Of a stretch of 6,349 bases of DNA, positions 5,578-6,349 are shown in pieces; within the stretch, counting starts at the first letter, position 1, and every line of letters begins with the position of its first letter. The notes below the pieces were generated by a model that saw only the letters and a program-made list of their open reading frames with translations, ran no database searches and had not been told where the DNA came from. Both the position numbers and the translations under genes were made by a program. The stretch lies in contig JAFNAJ010000160.1 in NCBI GenBank assembly GCA_017860085.1, positions 1-6,349 of the forward strand, read 5' to 3'. This DNA comes from Acidobacteriota bacterium (lineage in GTDB: Bacteria; Acidobacteriota; Vicinamibacteria; Vicinamibacterales; JAFNAJ01).

Positions 5578-6349
5578 TCACGGGTTCCCGGGGTCGAGGT
5601 CGGGTGTCCTCAGCGACGCGATGAACTCGTCCACGGCCTTCCAGTACGCCTCGGCGTTGAGGGGCACCGGGTCGTTGTGATCACCACCTTGGATCGCGTA
5701 GAAGCGCTTGGGCCCGGCGATTTCCTCGAACAGTGTGCGACCCTGCGCGTAGGGAACGATCGAGTCGTTGGTGCCATGGATGACGAGCGCCGGGGCGGCG
5801 ACGCCGCGCATCCACTCGGCCGTGGGGAAACGGTAGCTCGCGAACCACGAGAACGCCCAGAGCACCGGGTACGACCGCAGCAGCGACCGCGCACCCGGGA
5901 ACCCGGACTCGAGGACGATGCCGTCGGGTGCCTGACGCGACGCCGCGTACGAAGCCATGGCCGTGCCAAGCGAACGGCCCCAGTAGATGGTGGGCACGCG
6001 CGGTCGTCGGTACGACTGGTCGAAGCACGCGAGTGTGGCCTCCACATCACGATAGAGGCCGCGCTCCGATGGCCGGCCCGTGCTCAGTCCGTAGCCCCGG
6101 TAATCCACCGCGAGCACGCTGAGCCGCTGCCGGTGCAGGCCCACGAGCACCGGCGTCCACATCGACAGGTTGCCGCCGTTGCCGTGGAAGTACACCACGT
6201 GCGCCCGGGGCCTCTCTGCGGGGATCCACCAGGCTCGCAGGCGCTCACCGTCAGCCGTGTTCACGGTGATCGCCTCGAACCGGATGCCGTAGCGCATCGG
6301 GGTCTCGTCCTCGCCCCGGAACGGGAAGAAGGCCATCCGCGGCTCGGCC
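5578..6349 (-). CDS. Alpha/beta hydrolase, Bem46/ABHD13-like (5' end beyond window)
   Basis: A serine hydrolase of the alpha/beta fold, probably an esterase- or peptidase-like enzyme of unknown substrate. Numbering from the first in-window ATG (6336): the family entry strand is TADGERLRAWWIP (27-39), the oxyanion segment YFHGNGGNLSMW (49-60), and VDYRGYGLSTGRPSERGLYRD (77-97) is strongly typical. The nucleophile elbow is WGRSLG (119-124, Ser122), the acid is Asp191 in HGTNDSIVP, and the base is His220 in GGDHND, so the triad is complete. The frame remains open past 6336 to the window edge, that ATG has no Shine-Dalgarno sequence, and relatives usually carry an N-terminal hydrophobic segment before the FFP motif seen here at residues 3-5. 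The true start is therefore probably outside the window and the protein may be membrane-anchored. If 6336 is the start, the protein has 252 residues. It lies alone, upstream of tRNA-Ser, with a hairpin after its stop codon. Confidence 0.9.
   Translation of the reverse strand, partial: AEPRMAFFPFRGEDETPMRYGIRFEAITVNTADGERLRAWWIPAERPRAHVVYFHGNGGNLSMWTPVLVGLHRQRLSVLAVDYRGYGLSTGRPSERGLYRDVEATLACFDQSYRRPRVPTIYWGRSLGTAMASYAASRQAPDGIVLESGFPGARSLLRSYPVLWAFSWFASYRFPTAEWMRGVAAPALVIHGTNDSIVPYAQGRTLFEEIAGPKRFYAIQGGDHNDPVPLNAEAYWKAVDEFIASLRTPDLDPGNP

Noticed and set aside
1..6349. A defence, mobile or otherwise new multi-gene system
   Set aside because: No nuclease, helicase, reverse transcriptase, transposase, CRISPR repeats or toxin-antitoxin pair was recognised. 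The genes fit known families in separate small transcription units.

Overview
The window is GC-rich (by eye roughly two-thirds G+C) chromosomal DNA from a bacterium with an outer membrane. It holds the 3' end of an RND-type outer-membrane efflux gene, a two-gene PadR regulator/HAAS membrane protein operon, a class I methyltransferase gene, an exported DUF3604 gene, a tRNA-Ser(GGA) gene and an alpha/beta hydrolase gene cut by the window edge. The PadR-HAAS pair, the exported DUF3604 protein, the NodT-type efflux protein and the base composition together suggest an Acidobacteriota lineage such as Vicinamibacteria. That placement is an inference from gene families, not from a marker gene.

Layout. 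The only plus-strand gene is the efflux fragment (1-648). It converges with a minus-strand block at a short gap (649-754) containing a perfect 8-bp hairpin. On the minus strand, padR (1720-2067) is followed 8 bases later by the HAAS-domain membrane protein gene (755-1711), whose Shine-Dalgarno sequence overlaps the padR stop codon. Upstream of padR lies a promoter-like pair of hexamers with an imperfect dyad running from the -10 hexamer into the start codon, which fits autoregulation. The longest stretch without a gene (2068-2434) holds this promoter and several hairpins.

Next come DUF3604 (3201-5132) and, 37 bases downstream of it, the methyltransferase (2435-3163), probably in one transcript. 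The tRNA-Ser gene (5278-5367, CCA encoded) lies upstream of DUF3604 on the same strand. The hydrolase (5578 to the window end) lies upstream of the tRNA and runs out of the window at its 5' end.

The genes look like separate small units rather than one pathway. The clearest functional links are PadR with the HAAS protein (regulator and presumed target) and, less surely, DUF3604 with the methyltransferase (adjacency only). I found no CRISPR array, transposase, integrase, toxin-antitoxin pair or phage gene, and no convincing new multi-gene system. The items most worth a second look are the promoter/operator overlapping the padR start, the uncharacterised DUF3604-methyltransferase pair, and an inverted repeat in a possible promoter upstream of DUF3604.
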